From: JAPLDB01 sp038230515
GTDB lineage: Bacteria > Bacteroidota > Bacteroidia > AKYH767-A > 2013-40CM-41-45
Length of the DNA stretch: 64,000 nt
Assembly: GCA_038230515.1 (NCBI GenBank)
Contig: JBBRND010000001.1
Coordinates: forward strand, 124,001-188,000
Direction: 5' to 3'
The notes beneath the pieces were generated by a model that did no database searches, was not told the DNA's origin, and worked only from the letters and a program-made list of their open reading frames with translations. Both the position numbers and the translations under genes were made by a program. Shown here one piece after another: positions 25,036-33,668 of the stretch. Positions within the stretch are counted from its first letter, which is position 1; the number at the start of each line of letters is the position of its first letter.

Positions 25036-26616
25036 CTAGCCCTTGTATTTCGGTACTAACTCTGATGCCACTTTTTCAAGTACAGAAGTAATGCTGTCAT
25101 CAAGCGTTCCTTTCCTAAGTGCATCGAGCGTAGAGCGATGTTGTGCATCAAGTAATCCGACATATTCAATTTCAAATTCACCTATTCGTTTTACGGGAAC
25201 ATCGCGAAGCAATCCTTTTGTACCGAGATAAATAATTGCGATTTGTTTTTCTACGGGAATCGGAGAGTACTGACCTTGCTTCAGAATTTCCACATTGCGA
25301 ATACCTTTTTCAAGAGTAGCTTTTGTTGATGCATCGAGATCGGAACCGAATTTTGAGAACGCTTCAAGTTCGCGGTATTGCGCCTGGTCAAGCTTTAGTG
25401 TACCCGCAATTTTCTTCATGGATTTGATCTGTGCATTACCACCCACGCGTGATACAGAGATACCCACGTTGATGGCGGGACGAACACCTGAGTTAAATAA
25501 ATTCGACTCAAGGAAAATCTGTCCGTCAGTAATGGAGATTACGTTTGTGGGAATGTATGCTGATACGTCACCTGCCTGCGTTTCGATAATCGGAAGAGCC
25601 GTTAATGATCCGCCACCTTTCACCATGTGTTTGATGGATTCAGGAAGATCGTTCATCTGGCGCGCAATCTCATCAGTGTTGTTGATTTTCGCTGCGCGCT
25701 CGAGCAATCTTGAGTGAAGATAAAATACATCACCCGGGTATGCTTCGCGTCCCGGAGGTCTGCGGAGGAGAAGAGAAACTTCGCGATATGCAACTGCCTG
25801 TTTGGAAAGATCATCATACACGATCAATGCCGGACGACCGGTGTCGCGGAAAAATTCTCCGATAGATGCACCTGCCATTGGTGCGAAGAACTGCATTGGT
25901 GCAGGATCGGCTGCTGATGCAGCAACGATGACTGTGTAAGCCATTGCTCCGTGTTCGGTCAATGTCTTTACGATCTGTGCAACGGTAGAACCTTTTTGTC
26001 CGATTGCAACATAGATGCAAAACACCGGCTCACCTTTTTCATAAAATTCTTTTTGGTTGATGATGGTGTCAATCGCAACAGCAGTTTTTCCGGTCTGGCG
26101 ATCACCAATGATCAACTCACGCTGACCGCGACCGATTGGAATCATTGCATCAATCGGTTTCAAACCTGTTTGCAACGGCTCGTTCACCGGCTGACGATAA
26201 ATTACTCCAGGTGCTTTGCGCTCCAGCGGCATTTCATATACATCGCCTGTGATCGGTCCTTTGCCGTCAATCGGTTTTCCAAGTGAATCAACCACGCGCC
26301 CCAACATTCCTTCACCAACTTTTATGGATCCGATTTTTCCGGTACGCTTTACTACATCACCTTCTTTAATGTCGTTCGAACTTCCGAGCAACACAGCACC
26401 CACGTTGTCTTCTTCAAGATTCAACACGATGCCTTGCAAGCCGGTTTCAAATTCAATCAACTCTCCTGATTGAACTTTTGTGAGTCCGTATATGCGCGCG
26501 ATACCGTCACCTACCTGTAACACGGTACCAACTTCTTCGAGTTCAGTTTCTGTTTTGAAGCCCGCGAGTTGTTGTCTTAAAATCGCTGATACTTCATCCG
26601 GTCTAACTTCTGCCAT
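25036..26616 (-). CDS. atpA: ATP synthase F1 alpha subunit
   Basis: The 526-residue protein has the P-loop GDRQTGKT near residue 170, the alpha-type PIGRGQRELI lead-in, and the visible-site region with ISVSRVGGNAQ. It forms the non-catalytic nucleotide sites of F1. The beta and epsilon genes are not in this cluster, which is the normal Bacteroidota arrangement. Four-helix-bundle units flank it on both sides. Confidence 0.98.
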   Translation of the reverse strand: MAEVRPDEVSAILRQQLAGFKTETELEEVGTVLQVGDGIARIYGLTKVQSGELIEFETGLQGIVLNLEEDNVGAVLLGSSNDIKEGDVVKRTGKIGSIKVGEGMLGRVVDSLGKPIDGKGPITGDVYEMPLERKAPGVIYRQPVNEPLQTGLKPIDAMIPIGRGQRELIIGDRQTGKTAVAIDTIINQKEFYEKGEPVFCIYVAIGQKGSTVAQIVKTLTEHGAMAYTVIVAASAADPAPMQFFAPMAGASIGEFFRDTGRPALIVYDDLSKQAVAYREVSLLLRRPPGREAYPGDVFYLHSRLLERAAKINNTDEIARQMNDLPESIKHMVKGGGSLTALPIIETQAGDVSAYIPTNVISITDGQIFLESNLFNSGVRPAINVGISVSRVGGNAQIKSMKKIAGTLKLDQAQYRELEAFSKFGSDLDASTKATLEKGIRNVEILKQGQYSPIPVEKQIAIIYLGTKGLLRDVPVKRIGEFEIEYVGLLDAQHRSTLDALRKGTLDDSITSVLEKVASELVPKYKG

Positions 26617-26625
26617 TTTTATTTA

Positions 26626-27068
26626 TGATTTATGATTCTTGATTTATGATTGAAATCCTTCAATCTCTATTTTTTATTTTGATTTATTTTATTTCGAACT
26701 GTTATTGCTGATGCCGCAAATATTGCTGTTAACTCATCTGCTTCTTTCCACAATTTTTTTATCTCTTCATCTTTTATCATTTCTGATTCTTCAAGTATTT
26801 CAAACCAGTACGCACATTCATCTGATTCTTCTTCGCAGATCGAAATTCTGGAAGCAAAATCTGCGTCTGTTCTCGAACGGCAGGTGCTTCTGTAATTTGC
26901 TCCGACCGATGTACCACTCTTTGCCAACTGATATTCTATCACTGATGCTGCTTTTGATTTCGGCATCTTCTCAAGGAACTTCAAAACATCAATCGCAAAT
27001 TTTTTCGTTCTCTTCTTTAACTCGACACTGTTCATGGTTGCTTGTCTTTAATCAAGAATCATAAATCA
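26626..27068. mobile_element. Inverted-repeat-bounded unit carrying a four-helix-bundle gene (unit 2)
   Basis: TGATTTATGATTCTTGATT at 26626-26644 and its exact reverse complement at 27050-27068 bracket the gene at 26667-27035. The arms have a 7-bp period (TTTATGA units). The unit fills the atpH-atpA gap, starting 10 bases upstream of the atpA ATG and ending 11 bases before the atpH stop region. Confidence 0.75.
26667..27035 (-). CDS. Four helix bundle protein, second copy
   Basis: The 122-residue protein belongs to the same four-helix-bundle superfamily but to a different branch from the copy at 24591: RTKKFAIDVLKFLEKMPKSK at the start, then YQLAKSGTSVGANYRSTCRSR (the counterpart of the SSRSVCSNIGEG region) and an acidic helix EESDECAYWFEILEES. 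The divergence from the first copy argues for two independent insertions rather than a local duplication. It is co-directional with atpH and atpA. Confidence 0.92.
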   Translation of the reverse strand: MNSVELKKRTKKFAIDVLKFLEKMPKSKAASVIEYQLAKSGTSVGANYRSTCRSRTDADFASRISICEEESDECAYWFEILEESEMIKDEEIKKLWKEADELTAIFAASAITVRNKINQNKK

Positions 27069-27078
27069 GCAATGTGCG

Positions 27079-27636
27079 TTAGTTCTTCCGCACGTAAGAC
27101 GTATCCACCAACTCCTGCCTCAACTGCCGCAGCTCGCTTTGGATACTTGCATCGTATTGTTTATCGCCCACGCGGAGAACAAATCCTCCGATGAGGTTCT
27201 TGTCAACTTTTTCCAACAATTCAATTTCGCTGTTTAAACTTTCTTTGATGATTTTGAAAACATCGCTTCGCAATTTATCATCAAGCCCAATAGCAGAAGT
27301 AACAATTGCGGTTTGAATTCCTTTGAACTCTTTATAAAGCCGGATAAATTCTTTGGCAATTCCTTCAAGATGCGACTCCCGACCTTTCTTGGTGATGATC
27401 TCGAAAAAAGAAATGGAAAGCGTATTCATCTTTCCTGCAAATACTTTTTTCAAAATGGTCAGTTTCTTATCAGCGTTGATAATTGGACTGCCAAGCAAAA
27501 GAGAAAGATCTTTGTTGTTCTCGCACACGGAAGCAAGCAACTTCATGTCTTCCATAACTGCTTCAAGCACTCCTCTTTCTTTTGAAAGATCGAGAAGAGA
27601 TTTCGCGTATCGCTTGGCTACTTTAGTTTCAATCAT
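27079..27636 (-). CDS. atpH: ATP synthase F1 delta subunit
   Basis: The 185-residue protein has the delta/OSCP pattern: VAKRYAKSLLDLSKERG at the start and VDKNLIGGFVLRVGDKQYDASIQSELRQLRQEL at the end. It joins F1 to the peripheral stalk. It starts 4 bases after the atpF stop. Confidence 0.95.
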   Translation of the reverse strand: MIETKVAKRYAKSLLDLSKERGVLEAVMEDMKLLASVCENNKDLSLLLGSPIINADKKLTILKKVFAGKMNTLSISFFEIITKKGRESHLEGIAKEFIRLYKEFKGIQTAIVTSAIGLDDKLRSDVFKIIKESLNSEIELLEKVDKNLIGGFVLRVGDKQYDASIQSELRQLRQELVDTSYVRKN

Positions 27637-27640
27637 CTTC

Positions 27641-28135
27641 TTAGTTCAATGAAATATCCTTCATCAAATTTTCCATCAGAGATTTTTGTTTCTGATCATT
27701 GCTCAACTCCTGACGAAGAATTTTCTCTGCAATTTCGATACTCATGCTTGCCACCTGATTTTTTATTTCAGCAATGGCAGCATTCTTTTCTGTGTTGATA
27801 GTTTCGCGCGCCTGTGCCATTATCTTGTTCGCTTCTGTCTGCGCTTTTGTTTTTGATTCGGAGATGATGGCATCTTTTGTATCACGCGCTTCTTTCAACA
27901 TGGCATCGCGTTCTGCGCGCGCCTGTTGAATCAGCTTTTCGTTATCTGCCTTCAGCGAAGCCATTTCTTCTTTTGCTTTCTTCGCAGTGTTCAGCGCTTC
28001 AGAAATAGATTCTTCGCGCGTCTTCAACGAGGCAAGAATGGGTTTCCATGCAAACTTCTTCAACAGAAAAAGCACGATTAAGAATGATACGAGCATCCAG
28101 AAGAGCAGCCCGATATCAGGTGTTACTAATTTCAT
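27641..28135 (-). CDS. atpF: ATP synthase F0 b subunit
   Basis: The 164-residue protein has one N-terminal membrane helix (residues about 7-26, LLFWMLVSFLIVLFLL) and a long charged helix with Ala, Glu and Lys, the peripheral stalk. The conserved KFAWKPI follows the membrane helix. It is separated from atpE by a 156-bp gap that holds a palindromic repeat element. Confidence 0.95.
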   Translation of the reverse strand: MKLVTPDIGLLFWMLVSFLIVLFLLKKFAWKPILASLKTREESISEALNTAKKAKEEMASLKADNEKLIQQARAERDAMLKEARDTKDAIISESKTKAQTEANKIMAQARETINTEKNAAIAEIKNQVASMSIEIAEKILRQELSNDQKQKSLMENLMKDISLN

Positions 28136-28174
28136 TGGGTGAAATTTTTAAAGCCGCACCAAAAAATTCTCTTG

Positions 28175-28257
28175 TGTCATGCCGAACTTATTTCGGCATC
28201 TGCTAAATCAAAGTATGTGCTTTGATTGAAGGGATGCTGACATTCGTCAGCATGACA
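28175..28257. repeat. Palindromic repeat element between atpF and atpE
   Basis: Three hairpins follow one another: TGCCGAA/TTCGGCA, AATCAAAG/CTTTGATT and TGCTGAC/GTCAGCA. The outer ends TGTCATGC and GCATGACA are also complementary, so the whole 83 bp can fold into a cruciform or a branched RNA. It resembles a widespread family of palindromes with GTCATGC ends. Confidence 0.7.
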
Positions 28258-28291
28258 ACGCTTATTTTGATGCGAGCGGTTAAACTTTTAA

Positions 28292-28543
28292 TTAAGCAAG
28301 ACCAACAATGAACGCAAGAGCGACTGCTGCAAGAGCAACCCCTTCAACCAACGCTGCTGCAACGAACATGTTCGAAACCAGGTCGCCTTTCATTTCGGGC
28401 TGACGAGCCATTGATTCCAATGCACTGCCACCGATTCTGCCGATACCGATACCTGCACCTACTGCCGCCAAACCTGCGCCAATAACAGCTCCTGCTTTTG
28501 CGATTGATACGTCTTCCAATAATACTGTCAAGATAGAACTCAT
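28292..28543 (-). CDS. atpE: ATP synthase F0 c subunit
   Basis: The 83-residue protein is two membrane helices with a polar loop (RQPEMKG). The glycine-rich first helix (GAGLAAVGAGIGIG) and the proton-carrying Glu in LVEGVALAAVALAF are clear. It forms the rotor ring. The Glu, with no obvious sodium ligand set, fits proton use. Confidence 0.96.
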   Translation of the reverse strand: MSSILTVLLEDVSIAKAGAVIGAGLAAVGAGIGIGRIGGSALESMARQPEMKGDLVSNMFVAAALVEGVALAAVALAFIVGLA

Positions 28544-28574
28544 AGTTGTAATAATTAAGATTTATTTAGATTGA

Positions 28575-29663
28575 TTAATGATGTTCGGGTTCTGCTGTTG
28601 CCATTCCGAAATAGATGGCTGATAAGAATGTAAATACAAATGCCTGCAGGAAACCCACAAGCAACTCAAGTCCGTTGATAAAAATGGTGAACGCAACGGA
28701 AGGAACTGCTGCTCCCAATCCTGCTGTTTGCGAACTTGCTCCTGCCACAAATATGAGGCAGAAGAAAACAAGCACCACAATGTGTCCCGCCATTATGTTT
28801 GCAAAGAGTCGCACCATCAACACGAATGGCTTCAGGAAAATTCCGATTACTTCAAGAAGTGTGATGATAGGAAGAACATAAATCGGAACTCCCGGCATGG
28901 CAATAATGTGCCGCCAGTAATGTTTGTTTCCGTAGCGAAGTGTAATGAGTAATGTACACGTTGCAAGCACCAGCGGCACTGCAATGTTTCCTGTTAGGTT
29001 TGCTCCGCCCGGAAAAATCGGGATAAGTCCGAGAAGATTACTTACCCAAATGAAAAAGAAAATCGTCAAAAGGTAAGGCATGAACTTCGCGTAATTTTTT
29101 TCTCCGATGGCCGCTTTAGCAATATCATCTCGAACGAAAAGAATCATCGGCTCAATGGCATTCTGAAATCCGCTCGGTGCTTTGTCAGGATTCCGAGCGT
29201 ATGTTTTTGCAACTCCGATAAAAATGAAAAGAAGGATGGCAGCAGCGATAAAAATTGCAAGTACATTTTTGGTGATGGAGAGATCGTAAAAAGAAGAACC
29301 GTCTTCTGCAACAATTTTTCCTTCTTCTAATCTGTATCCATCGTAAGATACAGATTTACCTTCATTCTTAAAACGGCTTGATAAGAAAGTACAGAATCCT
29401 TTCTCCTTATTATAGATAATGATAGGAAGCGGAATGGAAGTTGGATTTTCTTCGCTGCCGTAAATGTGCCAGTCATGCGCATCGCTGATGTGACCCATGA
29501 TGAGCTTTCCGGGATTAAACTTTTCAGCAGCTTTTGCTGATTCGCTTCCTGTTGCAGCAGAATCTGCCTTAGTTTCTTCTTCAGCAAAAACAAAAATGCT
29601 GCAAAGAATAAACATCAGCCCTAAAAGCAATCCTCTTACACTCACATTTCTTTCGTAACGCAT
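28575..29663 (-). CDS. atpB: ATP synthase F0 a subunit
   Basis: The 362-residue protein is longer than the enterobacterial subunit because of an N-terminal signal-like helix and a soluble segment of about 100 residues, as usual in Bacteroidota. The proton channel helices include the essential Arg in LMVRLFANIMAGH and a final helix FVFTFLSAIYFGMA. It is the first structural gene of the cluster; a -7-like box lies at 29705-29712. Confidence 0.96.
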   Translation of the reverse strand: MRYERNVSVRGLLLGLMFILCSIFVFAEEETKADSAATGSESAKAAEKFNPGKLIMGHISDAHDWHIYGSEENPTSIPLPIIIYNKEKGFCTFLSSRFKNEGKSVSYDGYRLEEGKIVAEDGSSFYDLSITKNVLAIFIAAAILLFIFIGVAKTYARNPDKAPSGFQNAIEPMILFVRDDIAKAAIGEKNYAKFMPYLLTIFFFIWVSNLLGLIPIFPGGANLTGNIAVPLVLATCTLLITLRYGNKHYWRHIIAMPGVPIYVLPIITLLEVIGIFLKPFVLMVRLFANIMAGHIVVLVFFCLIFVAGASSQTAGLGAAVPSVAFTIFINGLELLVGFLQAFVFTFLSAIYFGMATAEPEHH

Positions 29664-29704
29664 TGATAATGAAAATTCTTTCTCCGTTTAAATTTTTGAG
29701 GGCG

Positions 29705-29712
29705 CAAAACTA
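29705..29712 (-). promoter_or_regulatory. Putative -7 box for atpB
   Basis: Minus-strand TAGTTTTG matches TAnnTTTG and lies 42 bases before the atpB start. It could drive atpB-E-F-H-A-G. Confidence 0.45.
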
Positions 29713-29789
29713 ATCATTCTTCGGAACTGACAAAGCGGGAAGTTGTAATTTTTTCTTCGCCAGCGATTAAGCGAAGTAGTGCGAAAAAT

Positions 29790-30161
29790 TTATGGCTGAC
29801 TCCGAAACTGTCTCGTCAGCGCTACCACTTCAAAAACTGTAAACGCGAAATAGTGAATAATAAATGCAACTGCAAAAGGAATAAGTGAGGGTTTATCAAT
29901 AAAGCGATATAGCAACAAAATGATGATGTACAAAAACAACCGGATTACTGTTCCGCTCATATAATACCTCACCAATACTGCCGGTCGTGCATCTTTATTC
30001 TTCATCATCTGCGAATGAAAAAACACCGTAACAAGAAAAAATATTCCGATGATCGCTTCGGGATGAGGAATTAAATTTTGAGTAACAAATTTATTCCAGC
30101 AAAAATCAACAATTCCGATGCTGAGAGAGAATAGAATTAGTTTGAGGAGGAACGGCTTCAT
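29790..30161 (-). CDS. AtpI-like four-helix membrane protein
   Basis: The 123-residue protein has four membrane helices and ends in a short basic tail. Small membrane proteins of this kind (DUF6168-like) stand between atpZ and atpB in many Bacteroidota and probably help ATP synthase assembly. Here its usual neighbour atpZ is 7.2 kb away, beyond the island at 30162-37353. A TACTTTCG box ends 12 bases before its ATG, implying a very short leader. Confidence 0.7.
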   Translation of the reverse strand: MKPFLLKLILFSLSIGIVDFCWNKFVTQNLIPHPEAIIGIFFLVTVFFHSQMMKNKDARPAVLVRYYMSGTVIRLFLYIIILLLYRFIDKPSLIPFAVAFIIHYFAFTVFEVVALTRQFRSQP

Positions 30162-30280
30162 TCTAAGAGGCGCGAAAGTAAAAAAGAGAGTTGAGTTAAC
30201 ACGATACTCTATTGTATTTTTGCAATTGTGAAGAAATTGTTTGTTTGATATTCTGTAACTCCCAACCCACTAGCCGGCAG

Positions 30281-30378
30281 ATGTTGCGCCTTTACCCGTG
30301 CGCGGCTAGTCTGCCATTTCATTTCTGGCTTTATTTATTCACCAGTGTCTAACTCCCCGCTACCAACAAAAAAAGTCC
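30281..30378. repeat. Island repeat, copy 1
   Basis: A stretch of about 95 bp that recurs at 31388-31480 and, more diverged, at 36670-36758. Shared landmarks are TGTTGCGC at the start, CTGCCATTTCATTTCTGGCT in the middle (identical in copies 1 and 2) and CAACAAAnAAGTCC at the end. Copies 1 and 2 flank the PIG-L gene in direct orientation. Confidence 0.7.
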
Positions 30379-30465
30379 TGAATAACATTTTGGTAGTTTT
30401 GCGAAACAACTACATAATCCTATCAAAGTATTTTAAGAACTGGATAAAAACCTACTTTTATACCC

Positions 30466-31338
30466 GTGGGGAAATTGTTTTTCGTATTTCTTTTATTTTC
30501 TGTTCAGCTGGCACATTCTCAGGACAGTATAACTGCTCCTTTGTTAGTCTGGAGTTCCTCAAACCAACCGGATCAAATTTCCGCTTCTTCCGGACCTGTA
30601 ATTTTTTACTCTCCTCATCAAGATGATGAGACACTTGGAATGGGTGCTGCAATTGCAGAGAATGTAAGAATTGGAAACCCTGTATATGTAGTTCTTTTTG
30701 CAAATGGCGGTGGCTCTGCCGTATTGGATGTTCTTAATGGAAAAAGCCCGTGCCCATATCATCAAACTACACATCATTTTAATTTATCCAGGCAGGCATT
30801 TATCAACGCGAGAAATGCGGAGTTTATTGCAGCTTGCAAGATATTAGGGGTGCATAGAATATATATTGCCAATAATGGATCCGGTTGGGATGAATCAATC
30901 AGTTTGGAAAATCTAACCAATCAATTTAAGGAATTGATATTATTTTTTCACGATCAGTTTCCATCTGCTTCTCACAACCTCATCAGCGGAAATTGCGATG
31001 TGCCTCCTTCAGAATCGAGACAGAAAGCACATAGTGCAGGTGCTATTGCCATACATCAATTATACATGTCAGGATTGCTCACCAACGTTCAATTATTCAG
31101 GGACTATGTATATTACTATGCACCCGAAAAAAGAATGGCCGACAAAATCAGACCTGTACTGTATTCTGACATGCTGGTAAGACAATGTGCCTGCGATGAA
31201 TATGGATATTTTAATCCTGAAGAGGGCCGTTATGCTATAGGAGCCACACACAGTGTCCCGCAATTATTCAATGATTCCTATTGGTCAGTATTTGAATATG
31301 TTGATTCTACTCAAAATGATTGCCCAGAGGAAAAATAA
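30466..31338 (+). CDS. Exported PIG-L family deacetylase-like protein
   Basis: The 290-residue protein has a signal peptide (LFFVFLLFSVQLAHSQ) and the PIG-L/LmbE zinc motif PHQDDE near residue 50. Members remove acetyl groups from GlcNAc-type sugars. Eight cysteines late in the protein (for example QCACDEYG) suggest disulfides, fitting an exported form. The start is a GTG at 30466, directly before the signal peptide. It is flanked by direct copies of a 95-bp repeat and is the first gene of the island inside the atp locus. Confidence 0.8.
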   Translation: MGKLFFVFLLFSVQLAHSQDSITAPLLVWSSSNQPDQISASSGPVIFYSPHQDDETLGMGAAIAENVRIGNPVYVVLFANGGGSAVLDVLNGKSPCPYHQTTHHFNLSRQAFINARNAEFIAACKILGVHRIYIANNGSGWDESISLENLTNQFKELILFFHDQFPSASHNLISGNCDVPPSESRQKAHSAGAIAIHQLYMSGLLTNVQLFRDYVYYYAPEKRMADKIRPVLYSDMLVRQCACDEYGYFNPEEGRYAIGATHSVPQLFNDSYWSVFEYVDSTQNDCPEEK

Positions 31339-31387
31339 ATCTTCAAAGAAGAGTAGGCAACTCAAAAAATAATTCAGTGCAGGCAGG

Positions 31388-31480
31388 TGTTGCGCTGCCC
31401 ATCTGCCATTTCATTTCTGGCTCTCATTATTCTTCAGTCCCAACCGTCCCTCAAGTCTCACTACCCAACAAAGAAGTCCA
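31388..31480. repeat. Island repeat, copy 2
   Basis: Second copy of the 95-bp repeat, starting 50 bases after the PIG-L stop. See 30281-30378 for landmarks. Confidence 0.7.
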
Positions 31481-31662
31481 CTCACCACCGAACGTTTGGT
31501 TTTGTACCTTATAACTGACACGTAGGGATTTTTCTCGTGGCTCTCCCAACGCCATCTGATCCCGAAGATGCGCCAGCACCGACCGACAATCTTTTTTGTT
31601 TAGGATGCTAGCACAGAGAAAAAAGCATGCCCAATGAGTACATTTGCGACATATTTGAGTGA

Positions 31663-31872
31663 AAACAAAAAGATAACGATGCACGATTTGAAGGCATTGC
31701 CTCCAAAAGAGCGGAAACTGCTTTTTACCAGGCAATAAAAGAGAATGGGGAATGGCAGAGTATTACTGTGCCGGCTGTTCTTGAAGATGAATTTAATGAG
31801 CTTATCACGAAGTATAAAAAGGGATTGTCGCTAAAAGTTTTTGAGAAGTGGTACGGGGAAAGGTGGAGGTGA
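31663..31872 (+). pseudogene. Headless gene fragment before the WYL gene
   Basis: Sixty-nine codons plus stop are open with clear protein character (IASKRAETAFYQAIKENGEW ... FNELITKYKKGLSLKVFEKW) but there is no ATG, GTG or TTG start in frame after the TGA at 31660-31662. It looks like the 3' end of a gene truncated at the island boundary or at the repeat. The family is not recognised. The stretch between the repeat copy and this fragment (31481-31662) shows nothing I can support. Confidence 0.5.
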
Positions 31873-31939
31873 AAATCCCTTGGAGATAAAAGTGGCAGAA
31901 GGAAAACTTTGCTTTTTGCCAAAAAGAAAACTAAAAAAC

Positions 31940-32842
31940 ATGTCTGCTCAGGGAACCATAAAACGATACACTCTGTTGATTGAGAAAATTGTTTCGGCAC
32001 GGTATCCGTCTTTTCATGAGTTGCAAAATTTTCTTGCTGTTCATGATCTTGAAATTTCGCAACGCACGTTGCAGCGAGACATTGAACAGATAAGGAACGA
32101 GTTCAATGTTGAAATAAAATACAACCGCTTGCAAAACGGATATTTTGTTGACAGGGATTCCGGCATGAAAGTGGAGTCATTTCTCAGACTCCTTCAATTG
32201 GTACGCACCGCCAATTTATTTTCTGAAAGTCTGGCAGACGGAAAAAATTCCATGACCCATATTTTGTTTGATTCAGAAAATAATCTGAAAGGTATCGAAC
32301 ATCTTGAACCCTTGTTGTTCTCCATAAAGAATCAGAGAAGAGTTTCATTTGTTCATGAAAATTTTGAAACAGAGAAAAAGAAAAAATATTTGTTCTCTCC
32401 ATACATTTTGAAGGAATATCAATACAGGTGGTATGTTGTCGGTACGGTTGAAGGTATGAATGATCTGCTCATTTTCGGAATAGACAGAATTGAAAACGTG
32501 AAAGTACTCACGACACTTTTTGTCAGAAACGAAAAACTAAAACCTGTTGAGCTCTTTGAAAATATTGTCGGTTTGAATTTTTCAAAGGGCGAACCGGAAG
32601 AAATCATTCTTTCCTTCACGCCATTGCAGGGCAAGTACGTGAAGGCACTTCCGTTTCACAAATCGCAAAAGGTATTAGAAGAAAACAAAAAAGAAACCAT
32701 CGTTAAGTTGTTTGTAGTTCCAAACTTCGAATTGACGCAGAAGATTTTGATGATAGGACACAGGGTGAAGGTGGTGAAGCCGGAGTGGTTGGTGAAGGAG
32801 ATTAAAATAGCACTAAAAAGAAACTTAAAAAACTATAAATGA
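31940..32842 (+). CDS. WYL domain transcriptional regulator
   Basis: The 300-residue protein has an N-terminal winged helix (TIKRYTLLIEKIVSARYPSF through ISQRTLQRDIEQIRNEF, residues about 4-65) and a WYL domain marked by YLFSPYILKEYQYRWYVVG. The C-terminal extension is typical of DeoR-like WYL regulators. Proteins of this class (such as CapW and BrxR) control phage-defence genes by sensing nucleic acid or nucleotides. The ATG at 31940 is the start; the in-frame extension upstream overlaps the gene fragment. It precedes three co-directional genes by 6, 49 and 75 bases. Confidence 0.88.
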   Translation: MSAQGTIKRYTLLIEKIVSARYPSFHELQNFLAVHDLEISQRTLQRDIEQIRNEFNVEIKYNRLQNGYFVDRDSGMKVESFLRLLQLVRTANLFSESLADGKNSMTHILFDSENNLKGIEHLEPLLFSIKNQRRVSFVHENFETEKKKKYLFSPYILKEYQYRWYVVGTVEGMNDLLIFGIDRIENVKVLTTLFVRNEKLKPVELFENIVGLNFSKGEPEEIILSFTPLQGKYVKALPFHKSQKVLEENKKETIVKLFVVPNFELTQKILMIGHRVKVVKPEWLVKEIKIALKRNLKNYK

Positions 32843-32848
32843 ATTGTC

Positions 32849-33619
32849 ATGCTGAAAACTAATAAAGGTTATCAATCAAAGTATCGCGATCTTCTAACAA
32901 CTTTCAGCAAAGCTGCTGCTAAAGACAAAGGATGCAGAAGTAAAACGTACTCTCTCTTTTTTCCGCAGGTTGGGAAAAGATTCACTAAAACAAAAATAAA
33001 AATACTTTTTTGTGGGCGCGCCACAAACGGCTGGGGAGAAAAGGAGCAACATTTTAAACCAAAGCAAATCATTGGCAGAGAAATTGAAATCCTAAAAGAG
33101 TCAATCGATTGGTCACAGGCAGACAATCGAGGAGAATGCCCAATGCAATGGGTGATTAAAAAATGGAAAGGCGATGTTGGCAGAAAACCATTTTGGAGAA
33201 TTATTAAAAACTTAACTCTTGAATTGAATAAAGGAAATAATTTATCTGAAAAGAATTTTACTGAAGCAATTGCATGGACACAATACTATAAAATCGCTCC
33301 TGCCAGAGGAGGTAATCCAAAAAGAAAGGCTGAAACAAAACCGCAGGACGAAATAATCGTTTACGATCTACTGGAAAAGGAAATTGAAATCCTTAAGCCG
33401 GATTATGTAGTCTTCATGATTGGAAATAATTGGAGGATGAGTTGTTTTAATTACAAGGTTGATGATTATGTAATGACGGCAATTCAAGGAAAATTCTTAA
33501 CCTATGAACTAAAGATTAAAAAATTACCCGCAATTGGCTTGCTGTGCGATCGCCCTGAAGGAAAAAATGAAGAAAAATTTGTGGATGAGTTAGTGAAATA
33601 TATCAAGGGAAAGAAATGA
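32849..33619 (+). CDS. Unknown protein, possible uracil-DNA-glycosylase-like fold (island gene 2)
   Basis: The 256-residue protein has an early strand followed by ILFCGRATNGWG, a central helix-rich part, then a second strand DYVVFMIGNNWRMSCF and a final strand-helix with LLCDRPEGKNEEKFVDELV. A hydrophobic strand ending in a Gly/Asn loop at the start, and another strand late in the chain, are reminiscent of the uracil-DNA glycosylase superfamily, but the diagnostic catalytic motifs are not clearly present. It starts 6 bases after the WYL gene, so it is probably in one operon. Function unknown. Confidence 0.5.
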   Translation: MLKTNKGYQSKYRDLLTTFSKAAAKDKGCRSKTYSLFFPQVGKRFTKTKIKILFCGRATNGWGEKEQHFKPKQIIGREIEILKESIDWSQADNRGECPMQWVIKKWKGDVGRKPFWRIIKNLTLELNKGNNLSEKNFTEAIAWTQYYKIAPARGGNPKRKAETKPQDEIIVYDLLEKEIEILKPDYVVFMIGNNWRMSCFNYKVDDYVMTAIQGKFLTYELKIKKLPAIGLLCDRPEGKNEEKFVDELVKYIKGKK

Positions 33620-33668
33620 ACACCCTTGTTTCGCCAATTTTAGATTCCTATAGAAGTAATTTGAAGTT

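Noticed and set aside
30260..30360. Integron attC site near GTTGCGC and GTCTAAC
   Set aside because: The order and core bases do not fit (GTTRRRY is not met), and there is no integrase.
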